Shown in pieces: positions 17,464-26,332 of a stretch of DNA of 64,000 nt (positions are counted from its first letter, which is position 1; each line of letters begins with the position of its first letter). The DNA comes from Mucilaginibacter daejeonensis. GTDB taxonomy: Bacteria > Bacteroidota > Bacteroidia > Sphingobacteriales > Sphingobacteriaceae. Below the pieces are notes generated by a model, which worked only from the letters and a program-made list of their open reading frames with translations, had not been told where the DNA came from and searched no databases. Both the position numbers and the translations under genes were made by a program. Location: the NCBI RefSeq assembly GCF_020783335.1, contig NZ_CP086068.1, forward strand, positions 1 to 64,000, read 5' to 3'.

Positions 17464-18006
17464 TTATGGCTTGCTCTTGGTGGTCTCGACCAGTAGGTCT
17501 ACCGTGGCCTCATCGCCCAGTACCATACTGTTACCGCCGATACCGAAATCTTTCCTGTTGATCTTGAAAGACCCTTTGAACAAACCGGTGTTAGCATTCT
17601 CGGTATAGGTAAAAGGCACCTCGACCGGTTTTGTTTTTCCTTTAATGGTGATATCGAACATACCCAGGTAATTATTGCCACCCTTAGCGGCGAAAGAGCG
17701 CGATACCATGGTGATCTTAGGGTGTTTGTTCACGTCAAAGTAGTCTTCGGCCTTTAAGTGGTTGTCGCGCATCTCGTTCTCAGAGTTAACGGTGGTGACG
17801 TCTATACTGGCCTCGATCTTACTGGTAGCCAGTTTATTCTTGTCAAAGTCGATATCGGCCGTTAGTCCCCCGAATTTACCGGTGGTCTTGATGCCCATAT
17901 TCTTGATCTGGTAGGTGACCGCCGACCGGGTAACGGTATGTTTGACCTGGGCAAAGGCAAGTGCCGATACCATGAGCATTAAGGCTATAGAAAAGAGCTT
18001 TTTCAT
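17464..18006 (-). CDS. YceI-family periplasmic lipid-binding protein
   Basis: A lipocalin-like YceI protein, a family whose structures hold isoprenoid or fatty ligands. A signal peptide (MKKLFSIALMLMVSALAFAQ) is followed by the typical repeated beta strands with KTTGKFGGL, a long middle segment NEMRDNHLKAEDYFDVNKHP, and a C-terminal FGIGG turn. I chose the ATG at 18006, where the signal peptide begins, over 18030. It is the first gene of the operon with the polyketide synthase, so it may carry or store the polyketide lipid; that is inference. A TAAGTTTG -7 element lies 22 bases upstream. Confidence 0.9.
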   Translation of the reverse strand: MKKLFSIALMLMVSALAFAQVKHTVTRSAVTYQIKNMGIKTTGKFGGLTADIDFDKNKLATSKIEASIDVTTVNSENEMRDNHLKAEDYFDVNKHPKITMVSRSFAAKGGNNYLGMFDITIKGKTKPVEVPFTYTENANTGLFKGSFKINRKDFGIGGNSMVLGDEATVDLLVETTKSKP

Positions 18007-18027
18007 ACTATTGAAGATTCTTGTACA

Positions 18028-18035
18028 CAAACTTA
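18028..18035 (-). promoter_or_regulatory. -7 element of the YceI/polyketide operon
   Basis: The minus strand reads TAAGTTTG, matching the Bacteroidota TAnnTTTG element, 22 bases before the YceI start. No good -33 TTTG at the right distance was seen. Confidence 0.4.
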
Positions 18036-18100
18036 AAAATATTACGCAAAGGCTGCGCTTACATCAGATCATGATGAACACCTACAGCAACCTACAGACA

Positions 18101-18141
18101 AAAAAGATCCCCGTCCGTTTAACACAGGCGGGGATCTTTTT
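18101..18141. terminator. Intrinsic terminator after the coiled-coil gene
   Basis: A perfect 13-bp stem, 18101-18113 with 18129-18141, including A and T tracts at its ends. It closes the minus-strand gene 18160-19071 and insulates the YceI operon promoter. Confidence 0.85.
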
Positions 18142-18159
18142 GATGATCGGCCATCAAGC

Positions 18160-19071
18160 CTATTTTAATTTGAACGCTGTTTTACCCATGGTAAAACCAT
18201 CGGCGTATAACAATACGGTATAATCACCCTTCACGAATTTCTCTGGATTCACCCAGTCAATGGTGTATGTAGAACCATCATCTTTGAAATCGATGCTGGT
18301 CTTGTAGGTATATTGTAATTCCTGGCCATCGGCGGTGAAAACACCACTATCGGCCATCACGATCAGGTTACCTGCAGGGTCGGTGATGCGTACGTACACA
18401 TCATGCAAGCCTTTTTCGGCAACTTCGTTGCTGGCCACGGTAAAGTTGATCTTGATCTTTTTAGCGGTGCTGGCACGGGTCACGTCAACCTCTTTACCGC
18501 TGTTCTTGATCTTGTAAGCCACCACTTCGGCCGAACCCATTTTCAGGGCCGATGCCACTTTAACTTTAGTGTTCAGCTCTTTGTTCTGCTCCTCAAGGCT
18601 GGTAGCTTTTTGAGTAACGGTAGCAACCTGGTTCTTCAGGGTATCGCGCTCAGTGGCTAATGAAGCGTTCTGTTGTTTCAGCTCTTCTATGTCAGCAGTG
18701 TACTTGGTCACAAAGTAACGCAGCTGCTTGATGTCTTCCTGAGCATGTTTCAGCTCGGCAACGCTCAGCTGACCTTTGGCCAACGCACGTTTAAGTACTT
18801 GTATCTTGTTCTGCAATGAATCGGTACGGGCCTGCATCTCGGCGCTCAGCTTGGCCTTGCTCGAATTCACCTGCTCGATCTGAGCCTCCAAACTGTCCAG
18901 CTCGGTCTGTAAACGGTGTTTCTCGTCGTCGCGCTGATAAATGATCTTGGCATCCTGCTTTTTTTGCATATAGAGGTACACATCGGTACCCAGCAATGCC
19001 ACTACCACCGCGATCAGGAAGTAAATAACATTCGAGTTCTTTTTAGAAGGTTGTTCAGATCTGTTTTCCAT
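18160..19071 (-). CDS. Membrane-anchored coiled-coil protein
   Basis: A 303-residue protein of unknown function, of a kind common in Bacteroidota. A short cytoplasmic head is followed by one transmembrane helix (about residues 15-33), a long coiled coil (about 40-165, with heptad-like LEAQIEQV, LQNKIQVLK, LEEQNKELN), and a C-terminal beta domain (about 170-303) with VYVRITDPAGNLI, which looks like an immunoglobulin-like fold. The topology suggests a periplasmic stalk that holds a beta domain away from the inner membrane. It is followed by a strong terminator and stands as a single gene. Confidence 0.75.
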   Translation of the reverse strand: MENRSEQPSKKNSNVIYFLIAVVVALLGTDVYLYMQKKQDAKIIYQRDDEKHRLQTELDSLEAQIEQVNSSKAKLSAEMQARTDSLQNKIQVLKRALAKGQLSVAELKHAQEDIKQLRYFVTKYTADIEELKQQNASLATERDTLKNQVATVTQKATSLEEQNKELNTKVKVASALKMGSAEVVAYKIKNSGKEVDVTRASTAKKIKINFTVASNEVAEKGLHDVYVRITDPAGNLIVMADSGVFTADGQELQYTYKTSIDFKDDGSTYTIDWVNPEKFVKGDYTVLLYADGFTMGKTAFKLK

Positions 19072-19425
19072 AGTTTAATTCAATTGATCATCCGGCTTGC
19101 AATTATAACGTACCAGGTCTGTAAAACTGATAAAGCAAGTCAAAACATTTTTGTTTGAACTGGTCTTTTATCTTGATCAGATTATAATTTTAGTTAAATA
19201 ACTGCACTGAAGGTAAAAGATCAGCCACTTTATATCCTTGATAAAAGTAGCCGGCGATCTGTTGTTCAGTGCGGTGACAGTGGGGTCGAGGTTGGTATTA
19301 AGGTGCGCTAAAAATAATTACATTAAGCATAAAAGCAAAAACCAGGCAAAATTAATGCAGATACTAAACGTGCTAAACCTAAGTTATATATCTTTGCCCA
19401 CCCGTTAAACAAATTGCTCGCGTGT
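19072..19425. other. Intergenic region with one -7 element
   Basis: A stretch of 354 bases without a gene between two divergent genes. The only signal I see is TATCTTTG at 19389-19396, a TAnnTTTG element 30 bases before the glycosidase start, without a convincing -33 partner. It should also hold the promoter of the coiled-coil gene on the other strand. Confidence 0.45.
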
Positions 19426-20964
19426 ATGAATAAACGATCGGTGTTGATGATAATTGCGTTATTTTGGTGCCTTGGCCTATTTGCACAAACGGATACCATA
19501 AAGCAGCTTCATCCGCATCCTAAACGTGAGTTCAGGGGTGTTTGGGTAGCTACCGTGACCAACATCGACTGGCCCAGTGCTCCCCGCCTTACCGTAGAAC
19601 GCCAACGTTCGGAGCTGATCAACATCCTTAATTTTCACGAACAGGCCTCGCTAAATGCTATCATGTTCCAGGTTCGCCCGGCTGCTGATGCCTTTTACGC
19701 GAAAAGCCGCGAACCATGGTCGAAATGGTTGACCGGCCAGCAGGGCCTGGCGCCTGCCGATGGCTTCGACCCGCTTGAATTCGCCATCAACGAGGCTCAT
19801 AAACGCAACATGGAACTGCATGCCTGGTTCAACCCATACCGGGCGACCATGGATGGCGGAGCTGTTAGTGAGCAACACGTTACCCGTGTTCATCCCGATT
19901 GGTTCTTTACCTATGGCGGCCGCAAGCTTTTCAATCCTGGTTTGCCCGATGTGCGTGAATACATCGTTCAGGTGATCCTGGATGTGGTGAAGAACTATGA
20001 TGTGGACGGCATACATATGGACGATTACTTTTATCCATACCCGATCGCTGGCCAAAAGATCAACGATCAGGCCACCTTTCAAAAGTATGGTGCCGAAGAT
20101 TTTGACGATATCCGTGATTGGCGGCGCGACAATGTGGATACCCTGATCCATATGTTGGCCGACAGTATTCATAAGTATAAGCCCTTCGTAAAGTTCGGGA
20201 TCAGCCCGTTCGGGATTTGGAAGAATGCCGGCCAGGACCCCGAAGGTTCGGCCACGAGCGGCGGCTCATCCTTTTATGAACAGTATGCCGATTCGCGCAG
20301 ATGGATAGAAGAAGGCTGGATCGATTACATTAACCCACAGATCTACTGGCCATTTGGCAACCGCGCGGCCGCTTTTGAAAAGCTGACCGACTGGTGGAGC
20401 CAGCACACCTATAACCGTCATCTATATATTGGCCAGGGCGCCTACCGCATAGGCGAGGTTCGCAATTCAGGTTTCAAGAACCCGGACCAGATACCCGCTC
20501 AGATCCGTTACCTGCGTAATAACCCAAGGGTACAGGGTAGCGTATTCTTTAGCTCGGCATCGTTAAGGCGTAATTATGGCGGAGTGAACGACTCGCTCAA
20601 GAATAACTACTACAAGAACCCGGCCCTGCCGCCGCCTATGTTATGGCTCGATTCGGTGGCGCCGAACCCGGTACGTGACCTGTTAGTGGCCCGTGCCGAT
20701 AATGGATTGCAGCTGCACTGGCAAACACCTTTCCTGGCCAAGGATAAGGAATTGGTGTATGGATACGTGATCTACCGCTTTTACCAGGGCGAACGCATCG
20801 ATATCTCTGACCCTACACACATCCTGCATATACAATACAATCCGCTTACCGCGAGCATTGACGCTACGGCCGAAAAAGGTAAGAATTACGTGTACATCGT
20901 AACAGCGATCGATAGGCTCAAGAACGAGAGCGACCCGGTATCAGTGACGGTAAGCTACCGCTAA
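19426..20964 (+). CDS. GHL10-family glycoside hydrolase-like protein
   Basis: A secreted protein of the glycosyl-hydrolase-like 10 family (DUF187, YngK type), probably acting on peptidoglycan-like or other glycans in the periplasm or outside. A signal peptide ends in CLGLFAQ. The TIM-barrel domain starts with REFRGVWVATVTNIDWPS (about residue 25), and carries HAWFNPYR and the acidic DGIHMDDYFYP segment, where catalytic carboxylates lie in this family. The last 100 residues form a fibronectin-like domain (PNPVRDLLVARADNGLQLHW). I chose the ATG at 19426; the frame also opens at a TTG 12 bases earlier. Single gene. Confidence 0.88.
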   Translation: MNKRSVLMIIALFWCLGLFAQTDTIKQLHPHPKREFRGVWVATVTNIDWPSAPRLTVERQRSELINILNFHEQASLNAIMFQVRPAADAFYAKSREPWSKWLTGQQGLAPADGFDPLEFAINEAHKRNMELHAWFNPYRATMDGGAVSEQHVTRVHPDWFFTYGGRKLFNPGLPDVREYIVQVILDVVKNYDVDGIHMDDYFYPYPIAGQKINDQATFQKYGAEDFDDIRDWRRDNVDTLIHMLADSIHKYKPFVKFGISPFGIWKNAGQDPEGSATSGGSSFYEQYADSRRWIEEGWIDYINPQIYWPFGNRAAAFEKLTDWWSQHTYNRHLYIGQGAYRIGEVRNSGFKNPDQIPAQIRYLRNNPRVQGSVFFSSASLRRNYGGVNDSLKNNYYKNPALPPPMLWLDSVAPNPVRDLLVARADNGLQLHWQTPFLAKDKELVYGYVIYRFYQGERIDISDPTHILHIQYNPLTASIDATAEKGKNYVYIVTAIDRLKNESDPVSVTVSYR

Positions 20965-21036
20965 GCATCAACAAAACAGCCATTTTAACTACTGTAAACT
21001 ATCTTTCAGGATGAACTTGGGAGGGAGTGGACTATA

Positions 21037-21074
21037 GGGGCGCTATCTTATTTGAATAGGTTAGATAACGCCCC
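21037..21074. terminator. Possible terminator hairpin between convergent genes
   Basis: An 11-bp stem with one C-A mismatch, 21037-21048 and 21063-21074. It lies between the ends of the glycosidase and SPFH genes. There is no T-tract, so confidence is low. Confidence 0.35.
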
Positions 21075-21184
21075 CATATTAAAGGTAGTACTGGTTATAG
21101 AACGGCAGCACTGTTAAGTTATTACAACTTAAAGTGGTGATGCTGCAAAATAAATTCATCAGGCTCATTATCAGCCGCATTCAT

Positions 21185-22114
21185 TTATTTTTTTGCCACA
21201 TCTGTTTGCAATACCTGGAGGCTCATCATTTCCTTCATGGTCTTTTGCATGCTTTCGGCCGAACCATCTAAAAAGATCACGTTGCCGGTCGAGTTCTCTG
21301 AGAAGTGCTTGATCGCCTCGGTCCACATGGTGAACAGGATCACTGATGTATCCATGTCGGCCTGCTGCATCTCTTTGGCGGCCACCGTCATACCCTTGGC
21401 TACTTCCTCGCGGAACAAAGCCACACCCTGACCACGCAACTGCGACGCCTGGCGCTCGGCCTCGGCAGCGATCTTGATAGCGTTACCCTCGGCCTCAGCG
21501 GCTTTGGTCTTGGTGATGAGCAGTGCTTGCCCCTCATTCTCGGCGGCGGCTTTCAGGTTGTTAGAGGCCACTACCTGGCTCATGGAGCGCATGATGACAT
21601 CATCAAAGGTGATATCGTTGAGCTGGAGGTCTTGCAGATGATAGCCCCAGCCTTCCAGTATGTTATCGATCTGTTCTTTTACATGTTCCACGATGTCGCG
21701 GCGGAGGATGAGCACATCGCTTTGGCGTTTGGTGGCCACAAATGCCCGGATAGAACCCTCTACTGTACGCACCAGCGCCTGCATGAGATTGCGCTCGTCA
21801 ACGAATTTAAAGGCTACCGCTTTAATGGCCTCCTCGCTTTGGTTAAGCACCGAGTACAGCAGCATGGCCTTGAAATACACATTGGCCTGATCTACCGTTA
21901 CGGCCTGAAATTCAAGCTCTACCGAACGGTTCTGAATAGATATACGTGAGTATAGCACCTCAATGAGCGGGATCTTAAAATTAAGCCCGGGTAACAGGAT
22001 GCGGCGGTATTTACCAAAAACGGTGACCACACCGATCGTGCCCTGCCTGATGGTCACGAACGAGGTAAATAACACTAAGACTAAAATAATGACGAGGACC
22101 CAAACGACATACAT
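21185..22114 (-). CDS. SPFH/Band 7 domain membrane protein
   Basis: A stomatin/prohibitin-type protein of 309 residues. One N-terminal transmembrane helix (residues 2-20) is followed by the SPFH domain (TIRQGTIGVVTVFGKYRRIL, about 23-195) and a helical Ala/Glu-rich stretch (about 195-260, AAAENEGQALLITKTKAAEAEG) that drives oligomer formation in this family. Such proteins organise membrane microdomains and often protect or regulate membrane proteases. It stands alone; a divergent small membrane gene begins 72 bases away. Confidence 0.9.
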   Translation of the reverse strand: MYVVWVLVIILVLVLFTSFVTIRQGTIGVVTVFGKYRRILLPGLNFKIPLIEVLYSRISIQNRSVELEFQAVTVDQANVYFKAMLLYSVLNQSEEAIKAVAFKFVDERNLMQALVRTVEGSIRAFVATKRQSDVLILRRDIVEHVKEQIDNILEGWGYHLQDLQLNDITFDDVIMRSMSQVVASNNLKAAAENEGQALLITKTKAAEAEGNAIKIAAEAERQASQLRGQGVALFREEVAKGMTVAAKEMQQADMDTSVILFTMWTEAIKHFSENSTGNVIFLDGSAESMQKTMKEMMSLQVLQTDVAKK

Positions 22115-22185
22115 GATTTGTTGTTATAAAGTGTGTTTAAATATAGACCAAAAGTTATTGAAACAACACTAATCATCAAAAAGAT

Positions 22186-22371
22186 ATGAACTTAAAACGT
22201 ACGTTCGGCGCTGTATTGACCGTCCTGGGTATCATTGGACTTATTTATGCCGGTATGCAGGTGATCAACCATGCAGGCAACACCACCACACTGGTAGTGG
22301 TAGGTATCATCTCGGTGATCTTTTTCTTTTCAGGCATCGGCCTGGTGAAGAACACCAAGGACGAGAGCTAA
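22186..22371 (+). CDS. Small two-helix membrane protein
   Basis: A 61-residue protein with two predicted transmembrane helices (about residues 6-27 and 34-54) joined by a short polar loop (NHAGNTTT) and a charged C-terminus. Small proteins of this type are common in Bacteroidota and have no assigned job. It is divergent from the SPFH gene and is followed by a hairpin at 22404-22452 that may end its transcript. Confidence 0.7.
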   Translation: MNLKRTFGAVLTVLGIIGLIYAGMQVINHAGNTTTLVVVGIISVIFFFSGIGLVKNTKDES

Positions 22372-22403
22372 GACCGGCTACCATTCTTCCCTTCAGGAAA
22401 CCG

Positions 22404-22452
22404 AAGATCTGATCATTGCCAAATTTGTAAAAAATGGCACCGATCAGATCTT
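22404..22452 (+). terminator. Hairpin after the small membrane gene
   Basis: Perfect 11-bp arms AAGATCTGATC (22404-22414) and GATCAGATCTT (22442-22452), with further TGCCA/TGGCA pairing inside. It is followed by a weak T-rich run. Probable transcript end, though not a classic terminator. Confidence 0.5.
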
Positions 22453-22638
22453 TGCTGTTTAAAAGCTGTTAGGGACGTTGCGTTTCACTGTTACATTTGC
22501 ATCAAAAAGTGTTACATCTGGTGTTACATTTTGGATAAATGTCGTTTTTTCTGGAAAAAGTTGGGTTTTTACGAATTTCGCAACGCTAAAAAGTGGGGAA
22601 ATTTGGGGAATTCTGTTTCAGGGCTGTAACACTTTTTT

Positions 22639-22785
22639 GAGGTGCGAGGTGCGAGGTGCGAGGTGCGAGGTGCGAGGTGCGAGGTGCGAGGTGCGAGGTG
22701 CGAGGTGCGAGGTGCGAGGTGCGAGGTGCGAGGTGCGAGGTGCGAGGTGCGAGGTGCGAGGTGCGAGGTGCGAGGTGCGAGGTGC
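22639..22785. repeat. 21 perfect tandem copies of the heptamer GAGGTGC
   Basis: Positions 22639-22785 are 147 bases long, exactly 21 uninterrupted copies of GAGGTGC. No spacers and no variation are visible. All three frames stay open through it because 7 is not a multiple of 3, which creates false reading frames. It lies in a 598-base gap between genes (22372-22969). The gap also holds three GTTACAT words near 22489-22536 and, after the array, a C/A-rich tract (22910-22970) with CCCGCAACC-like words. Confidence 0.97.
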
Positions 22786-22969
22786 GTAGGGGAACTTGTA
22801 TCTCACCAGACGGTTTGGAATATCTTCAATTTATTATGCACAATTGACCATACGCAGCGCGCCTGCTTCCTGGACTATCCATCTTTGGCTTTATTCCTTC
22901 AGAGCTCCTTCCTCACAACACACACCTCACAACACCCAACCCGCAACCGGCAACCCACCGCCCGCAACC

Positions 22970-23866
22970 CTAAAAAAGATCCGGCTTATCTGATATGACC
23001 CCGTCTACGCCTAAGGCTTTGAGGGCGCTGATCTCGGGGACGGTGTTCACCGTCCAGGGGATGATCTTGATGTCTTTGGCGTGGCAGTCGGCCACCATTT
23101 GTGCGGTAACCAGTTTGTAGGCCGGGCTATAGGCAAAGGGCACGAAACCCAGATCGGTCAGGTCGGCCGCGAGGGTGCTGCTCTTGCCATCCAACAGGTA
23201 AGAGGTACGCACCTCCGGATATTTTTTATGCAGTACCTGCAACGTACGCTTATCGAACGACTGGATGATCACGTAAGGCGTGATCTTTTTGGCCTCGATC
23301 ACCTCCATCAGCAGTTTCACGAATGTATCGGGGTCAGGGTTCAGCTTGCCATCGTTAGCCGGCTTGCTCTTGGTCTCGATGTTATAGAACACCTGCGGTT
23401 TGCCGGTAGCTTTGAGGTGCGCCTGCACGCTATCGATCACGGCCGATAGCAGCGGCACATTCGCCTTCATCTTTTTTTGCTGCGGGAACTTTTCATAGAA
23501 CTTCGACCCTACATCAAAACGGGCTATATCTACGTAGTTCATCTGGTACAGCCCATACTTTTCGGCATCGGCCTTGCTGATCTCATGCCCGTCAGGCGTA
23601 AGGGCGAACAACGGGTTAAAGCCGTCATCGTGCGAGAGTACCACCTTGCCGTCTTTGGTGATGTGGGTGTCCATCTCGAGGGTGGTCACGCCCAGGTCAA
23701 CGGCGTTCAGCATGGCGGCAATGGTATTTTCAGGCATCAACGCGCGGCCGCCCCGGTGTGCCTCGGTATCAAAGGCAGGGAACGGCGCGGGTTTAGATGC
23801 TTTCATTTGTGCCTTACAGCTTATGGTGATCGCGAGGCCAAGAGCGGCCAGTGTGGTAACTTTCAT
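22970..23866 (-). CDS. Glycerophosphodiester phosphodiesterase family protein
   Basis: A GDPD-fold enzyme that hydrolyses glycerophosphodiesters to glycerol 3-phosphate and an alcohol. An N-terminal signal (MKVTTLAALGLAITISCKAQ) has a Cys that may be lipid-modified. The catalytic signature is clear: EAHRGGRALMPENT with the key His and Arg, then LEMDTHITKDG with the metal-binding acidic residues and VVLSHDD with the second His. The end DGVISDKPDL is typical. I chose the ATG at 23866, where the signal begins, over 23905. It lies downstream of the dioxygenase gene on the same strand. Confidence 0.92.
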   Translation of the reverse strand: MKVTTLAALGLAITISCKAQMKASKPAPFPAFDTEAHRGGRALMPENTIAAMLNAVDLGVTTLEMDTHITKDGKVVLSHDDGFNPLFALTPDGHEISKADAEKYGLYQMNYVDIARFDVGSKFYEKFPQQKKMKANVPLLSAVIDSVQAHLKATGKPQVFYNIETKSKPANDGKLNPDPDTFVKLLMEVIEAKKITPYVIIQSFDKRTLQVLHKKYPEVRTSYLLDGKSSTLAADLTDLGFVPFAYSPAYKLVTAQMVADCHAKDIKIIPWTVNTVPEISALKALGVDGVISDKPDLF

Positions 23867-23942
23867 GGGCGTTAAAGATGTGCGGCCGCAAAGGCCGGCA
23901 CTCAAAAATAGGTCCCTGATGTTACCTTAATGTTAAACCGGA

Positions 23943-24908
23943 TCAGGTGGCAGGCTGTACCTCGCTCAGCACTTTATCTACCCAGGCCTTGCCCCATTCC
24001 TCTTTTTGATCGGCGGTCCACAAGCTTGGATAAAAGATGCGTTTTTGAAAACGCGGAGGCAGGTATTTTTGCCAGTTGGTGCCACCGGTGGCGCTGATCT
24101 CATGCGGTTCGCGGTGCAGGTAGCGCACCGCCGAGCGGTAGTGGGCCAGCGGCCAGTTCACGTTCACGTTAATGTCGAGCTGGCGCAGCTCGTTCTCCAG
24201 CGCGGTAACGGGCTCACCCGCTTCCTGCAATTTGCGGTACAGAGCGTAAAAGTTGGTGCCAATGCTGGCCTCGCCCAGGGCGATGAACGTTTTGGCGTAC
24301 TTTTTTTCGAACTGTTTAAGCGTCAACGTCTTTTTACCGGTAGATAGTTCGGTGGCGCCATACTTCCAGTAGATATCGTCGAACTGTTGGGCAATGGTGC
24401 CTCCGGCCAGTTCGGTACGTTTATCCTTAGCTACCAGGTTAATAAAATCGGTGGCGTGGATCTCGATCATGCGGTACTGGCCCGACTGGAAACCACTGGC
24501 CGGCAGTAACGACATCCTGAATTTTAAGAACTGCTCCTTGTCCATCCCATCTACCATGATCTGGAACGATTGCGTAAGGGCCTCAAAATACCGGTTGATG
24601 CGTTGCATGCGCGCGGTAAAGAATTCCACCGTAAGCGCCTCGTGCTCGGCGATCTGCTGGCACTCGTTCAGCGCCATTTTAAAATACAGCTCCGTGATCT
24701 GGTGATAGATGATGAAGATCTGCTCGTCGGGGAAGGGCGTTTTGGGGTTTTGCAGGCTTAGCAGCGTATCCAAATTAATGTAATCCCAATAGGTCAGGAA
24801 CTCGGCATACAACAGGCCATCCAGGTATGACGACATATCCTGCCCCATGGCCTCGTACTTTTGCTGCAGCTGGCCCAGCCTTTGCTCTATCTCAGGCGAA
24901 ATTTGCAT
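23943..24908 (-). CDS. kynA: Tryptophan 2,3-dioxygenase
   Basis: A haem enzyme that opens the indole ring of tryptophan to N-formylkynurenine, the first step of the kynurenine pathway. Family signatures are seen: YWDYINLDTLLSLQNP, EQIFIIYHQITELYFKM, the PASGFQSGQYRMIE substrate region and GGTNWQKYLPPRF near the end. I chose the ATG at 24908 over a TTG two codons upstream. No other kynurenine gene is nearby; in this window NAD is made from aspartate by nadA and nadB, so this enzyme more likely serves tryptophan breakdown. Confidence 0.92.
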   Translation of the reverse strand: MQISPEIEQRLGQLQQKYEAMGQDMSSYLDGLLYAEFLTYWDYINLDTLLSLQNPKTPFPDEQIFIIYHQITELYFKMALNECQQIAEHEALTVEFFTARMQRINRYFEALTQSFQIMVDGMDKEQFLKFRMSLLPASGFQSGQYRMIEIHATDFINLVAKDKRTELAGGTIAQQFDDIYWKYGATELSTGKKTLTLKQFEKKYAKTFIALGEASIGTNFYALYRKLQEAGEPVTALENELRQLDINVNVNWPLAHYRSAVRYLHREPHEISATGGTNWQKYLPPRFQKRIFYPSLWTADQKEEWGKAWVDKVLSEVQPAT

Positions 24909-25055
24909 ATCCAAAGGTAATAATGTAAAGTCATTATCTGAACATCAGCCTCATTCCGTGTTATAGGTCACTGTGAGCGGTCTTTACCCTATCATGTTGA
25001 GCGTAGTCGAAACATCGTACACATGTGATCGATCGGTCACCCCAACCAAACCACC

Positions 25056-25145
25056 CTGTCATGCCGATGTATATCGGCATCTCTCAGGACAAGTAACACC
25101 GGAGCTACTAGCATGTGGGATGCTGGAACAAGTTCAGAATGACAG
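25056..25145. repeat. Dispersed REP-like element, copy 1
   Basis: It is bounded by CTGTCAT (25056-25062) and ATGACAG (25139-25145) in inverted orientation. It contains a perfect small hairpin at 25061-25080 (ATGCCGAT/ATCGGCAT) and a GGGATGCTGGAACAAGTTC segment very like 54518-54536. The second copy is at 54455-54544. It lies in the 408-base gap before the retropepsin gene, which holds no gene that I can see. Confidence 0.6.
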
Positions 25146-25170
25146 TAATAGTTGATCATGTTCAAGCCCA

Positions 25171-25192
25171 TGGTCGGTGTTATCACCGCACC
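25171..25192 (+). repeat. 22-base dispersed repeat, copy 1
   Basis: TGGTCGGTGTTATCACCGCACC occurs here. It recurs with one mismatch at 28207-28228 and, inverted, at 28281-28302. The copies lie on both sides of the protease and the AT-rich gene cluster. Confidence 0.75.
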
Positions 25193-25316
25193 ATTAGATC
25201 GTTTCTCCGATAGTGGCACTTGCTCAGGCGGTTCTGTGATCACACTGAGGATCAAAATAACCCCGCCCAGCTGTCACGTTCGGTGTGGGAACGCGTCATG
25301 TACATAAATCCTGTTG

Positions 25317-26255
25317 ATGAGTTACTCCCCTGATGCCTGTAAACGCTCGATCATTACTTTATTGATGCTTTTGGGCATGTACCCTGCGCTGGCCCAGCAT
25401 AATGATACGCTTGCGGTGATCCCCTTTGTATTGAAGGCGCAAAAGATCTATTTTAAGTGCCGGGTGAATAATTCTGACAGCTTGACCTTTTTGTTCGATA
25501 CGGGCGCTTCGCCCATGGTGATCACCGATAGCATTGCCCTGAACGTTTTGAAGCTGACCATGGACGGTGAGGTGCGCAACCAAGGCGCCAACGGCATCAG
25601 CACCGTAAAGGCCAGTAACAACAACGTTTTGCATCTGGGTGGCATCACGCTTACGGGCATCAGGCTGCTATCCATCCCTTATCCGGGTCACCCTTTTGAC
25701 GGTGTGCTGGGGATCAATGTGATGAAGCGTTACGTGATCAGGGTAGACCATAAAAAGCGGAAACTTTACTTTTTTGATAAGGATACCTTCCGCTATCCAG
25801 GCTCGGCCCGCCCTGTAAAAGTGAAGTGGTTGCAGCATGTGCCGGCCATTAAAGGGGCCGTGGTGGTGAACAAAAAGCGTTATCAAGGTTGGTTCGAGAT
25901 GGATACGGGATCGGACGCGGCCATCGACCTGACCACCCCTTTTGTTACCCGCCACCAGTTTCGTGATCAGCTCAAGACCATTGCCATTAGCACCGCCACA
26001 GGATCTGACGGTAACCAAAGCGAACTTTACGTTGTGCGCATGCCCGAGGTACGCTTAGGCAACCTGCGTTTTTACACCCTACCTACCGGACTGGCCACCG
26101 CCACCAAAGGCCTCATGTCCTCGCCCGACCTGCAAGGCGTACTGGGCAACAACTTTTTAAAGCGTTTCAACATCACCTATGATCTTGCCCACAACAAGAT
26201 CTACCTCGAACCCAATGACCTACTGCATAGTAATTATTTTGATTGGTTGAAGTAG
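25317..26255 (+). CDS. Retropepsin-like aspartyl protease, exported
   Basis: A protein of about 312 residues with two aspartyl-protease half domains. The first has FDTGASPMVI (about residue 60) and the second MDTGSDAAID (about residue 203); each half ends in a GVLG motif (FDGVLGINVM and LQGVLGNNFL). A hydrophobic N-terminus ending in ALAQ is a signal peptide, so the protein is periplasmic or secreted. Both halves keep the catalytic Asp, unlike homodimeric retropepsins. The frame opens at TTG 25314; the ATG at 25317 is used. A single gene with repeats upstream. Confidence 0.85.
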   Translation: MSYSPDACKRSIITLLMLLGMYPALAQHNDTLAVIPFVLKAQKIYFKCRVNNSDSLTFLFDTGASPMVITDSIALNVLKLTMDGEVRNQGANGISTVKASNNNVLHLGGITLTGIRLLSIPYPGHPFDGVLGINVMKRYVIRVDHKKRKLYFFDKDTFRYPGSARPVKVKWLQHVPAIKGAVVVNKKRYQGWFEMDTGSDAAIDLTTPFVTRHQFRDQLKTIAISTATGSDGNQSELYVVRMPEVRLGNLRFYTLPTGLATATKGLMSSPDLQGVLGNNFLKRFNITYDLAHNKIYLEPNDLLHSNYFDWLK

Positions 26256-26332
26256 TGTGGTGTATAGAATTACACACGCGGCACGCGTGTTCCAGCGGGA
26301 GGTACAACTATAGGAACAACCACCGCTCAAAT

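Noticed and set aside
19651..20172. 173-residue frame antisense to the GHL10 gene
   Set aside because: Shadow of the glycosidase; no signal or family features.
22639..22785. Array of repeats looking like CRISPR
   Set aside because: The 7-base units touch each other without spacers, and no cas gene is nearby.
22478..22998. Overlapping reading frames through the heptamer array
   Set aside because: They are open only because the 7-base unit has no stop in any frame; the predicted proteins are simple repeats (RGARCEV) without a family.
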